From NCBI GenBank assembly GCA_009801015.1, contig VHZZ01000227.1, positions 163,340 through 194,974 on the forward strand: DNA of 31,635 nt, given 5' to 3'. The stretch is from Silene noctiflora. Taxonomy: Eukaryota > Streptophyta > Magnoliopsida > Caryophyllales > Caryophyllaceae. Below the pieces are notes generated by a model that searched no databases, was not told the origin of the DNA, and saw only the letters and a list, made by a program, of their open reading frames with translations. Shown piece after piece: positions 30,391 to 31,635 of the stretch; positions within the stretch are counted from its first letter, which is position 1; each line of letters opens with the position of its first letter. The translations under genes and the position numbers were made by a program.

Positions 30391-30569
30391 ATTAGTCTCA
30401 GAATCTTCAACAAGCAATGCAACAACATCCATGACAATGATCGCATCACATTAAATCTTCCCCATTAATAAACCGACCACCTCTCTAGTCCTTCTAGAAC
30501 CCTCATCCAACAACCTCACAATATCCGACGCTCTCTTACACTCATGACCCGTTTAAAATAAACAGAATA

Positions 30570-31352
30570 TGTTAGATTTAATCCGAATAGAGACCATAAA
30601 CTTCATACTAAATCACTCGGGTATAAACTGTAGAGCGGAAACGTACCTGATTACATGACGAATGATAGAGATGAAACGTCTGAAGGAACGGTCTTCGGGA
30701 TTAGGTCTTCTAGTAGACACACATACCACATGGATCTCTCTACTGATGGGATGCGGAGAGATTAGGTTATTGTGTGCTACCAGGGACCATAACCCAGGTG
30801 ACTTATATATAGTCTTCTTAATCTAATACGCCCATCATGCATTAGAAACCTAATGGGTATCTACACTTAGATAATAGACTGACCCATACTTTTTAAGACG
30901 TAATTAAGCCCGTATTTAATACACCGTAAAGGATCACTTTATATTTGGGCTAACCTTAACTGATAGCGCATAAATACAATTATAACCGAATAAATAATTT
31001 GTCCACATATATTATCGTATTCAGGCCCATATTTCATACAATCTCCCACATGGGCCAAATACATCCATATATGTGTGACACCTCACAATTGTATTTACAA
31101 TAACCTTAGTGAGCTCAAAAGTGCTATCACAATCTAACCGTCTTAAGCAATTCGGTCCATCAACCATACTAACATAGGATCAAAGCGGCCTTTGCTACAG
31201 TTTATCGTAGCAGGACCCTCAATGGTCACATATGTCAATAATATAACCAACGACATGAATCGAGCACGGGAGTGCAACATAAAAATAGCATCCGAATGTG
31301 ATTCCTATATGTATATTTTCAACTGGTCCACCTTAGTGAGATCAACCAAAAT
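30570..31352. mobile_element. LTR-retrotransposon-derived sequence, probably Copia LTR
   Basis: It begins TGTTAGATTTAATCCG just beyond the CSN5-like piece and contains ACTTCATACTAAATCAC and TTTCATACAATCTCCCACAT (31033-31052), phrases I associate with plant Copia LTRs and the sequence beside them. No coding frame is present. The right border is not defined and I found no target duplication. Confidence 0.35.
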
Positions 31353-31635
31353 TGTAACACCCCCACCTACCAAGGAGCCTTAACAAGACCTTCCTCGACA
31401 AATAAGGGCGTTACCATCTCGGTTGCCTGAGGCAAGTAATAATCAAATGTCGATAACAGAACATTTAAAGTGTTTTACAAGTGATTACAAGATAAAACAA
31501 AAGCAGATAATACAACACGTGGAACTATCATCTTTATGTCTAAACCGTCGTGACTCGTAGCAACTCGTCCCTCCGACACCCAGCAATACTTCCAAGACAA
31601 CCTGTCAAAACTGACTGCTCACCATACGGATCACG
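31353..31635. mobile_element. Left end of another LTR element, running off the window
   Basis: TGTAACACCCCCACCTACCA is a common start of plant LTRs (TGTAACACCC), and TTACCATCTCGGTTGCCTGA a little later is typical of Gypsy-type LTRs as I recall them. The element is cut by the window end, so type and orientation are uncertain. Confidence 0.4.

Larger units (their letters stand above)
27896..30549 (-). pseudogene. CSN5-like (COP9 signalosome JAMM subunit) pseudogene interrupted by an LTR
   Basis: CSN5 removes NEDD8 from cullins through a JAMM metalloprotease site. Six pieces read in CSN5 order on the minus strand. 30549-30391: GHECKR...TREVVGLLMGK, stop TAA at 30453, then CDAIIVMDVVALLVEDSETN. 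29253-29206, after an inserted LTR: VDVHSKLLHYFETQEK, then GT. 28736 on, after an AG: AGGLENVVGWYRASIF...SDVSTQM. 28491-28350: THFKSSFDS...REKYW, stop at 28377. 28229-28189: ENKENEGGLIK. 28061-27988: FTKQYSSTTEAVDGLYVKLV, then a terminal piece. Established CSN5 motifs aligned here are MGLMQGK, IIVMDAFALPVEGTET, ENVVGWYHSHP, DVSTQM, YFKSSLDS and VEQVHGLM. The JAMM Glu and Asp survive, but HSHP is replaced by RASI. The N-terminus and part of the middle are missing. CSN5 assignment is by eye; it could instead be a divergent, recently broken CSN5-like gene. Confidence 0.75.

Noticed and set aside
4278..30549. A functional link between ARF3 and the CSN5-like locus, since CSN acts on the auxin-receptor ubiquitin ligase
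   Set aside because: They are about 17 kb apart, and the second is broken; plant genes of one pathway are rarely linked, so proximity is taken as coincidence.

Overview
This is nuclear DNA of a flowering plant: AT-rich, with spliced genes, CT-rich leaders, and many small transposons, tRNA-derived repeats and LTR remnants. Frequent palindromes of the type TTAAGACGGTCTTAA and the repeat family around them make me think of Caryophyllales, probably Caryophyllaceae. That placement is from memory and tentative. Four ambiguous bases (6812, 6864, 19421, 19987) suggest a draft assembly. One gene can be read completely. It is an AUXIN RESPONSE FACTOR 3 / ETTIN orthologue on the minus strand (coding exons from 10956 down to 4278). 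Ten exons join with compatible phases and GT-AG borders into 691 codons plus a stop. The product has the N-terminal dimerisation segment, the B3 DNA-binding domain and the ARF domain, no PB1 domain, and the ARF3 C-terminus ending RDMLLDIAL. Its last exon carries two identical 21-nt tasiR-ARF target sites. Unusual points are an Asn-rich insert coded by an AAT microsatellite, a tandem (NAGNAG) splice acceptor, a 139-bp tandem duplication in intron 6, and a roughly 170-bp unit repeated three times just upstream of the gene. At the right end, on the minus strand (30549 to 27896), lies a broken relative of COP9 signalosome subunit 5 (CSN5). Exon-like pieces follow CSN5 order and intron phases, but the metal-binding HxH of the JAMM motif is gone, stops are present, the exon with the VVGWY motif is partly duplicated, and a 1.13-kb retrotransposon LTR with a 5-bp target duplication sits inside one exon. 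Layout: 1-3336 is repeat-rich intergenic DNA (Helitron 3' end, two tRNA-like repeats, MITEs, a duplicated repeat segment). 3337-3734 is a solo LTR with a 5-bp target duplication. 3740-4277 is the ARF3 3' region and 4278-10956 the ARF3 gene. 10957-12000 is its leader and repeated promoter. 12000-27890 is intergenic, with SINE-like sequences, MITEs, a three-copy 210-bp tandem repeat, a Helitron 3' end and Stowaway elements. 27896-30549 is the CSN5-like pseudogene with its LTR. 30570-31635 is LTR-retrotransposon sequence running off the window. I find no rRNA, CRISPR array or functional tRNA gene. The main regulatory logic visible is ARF3 repression by trans-acting siRNAs through the paired sites.
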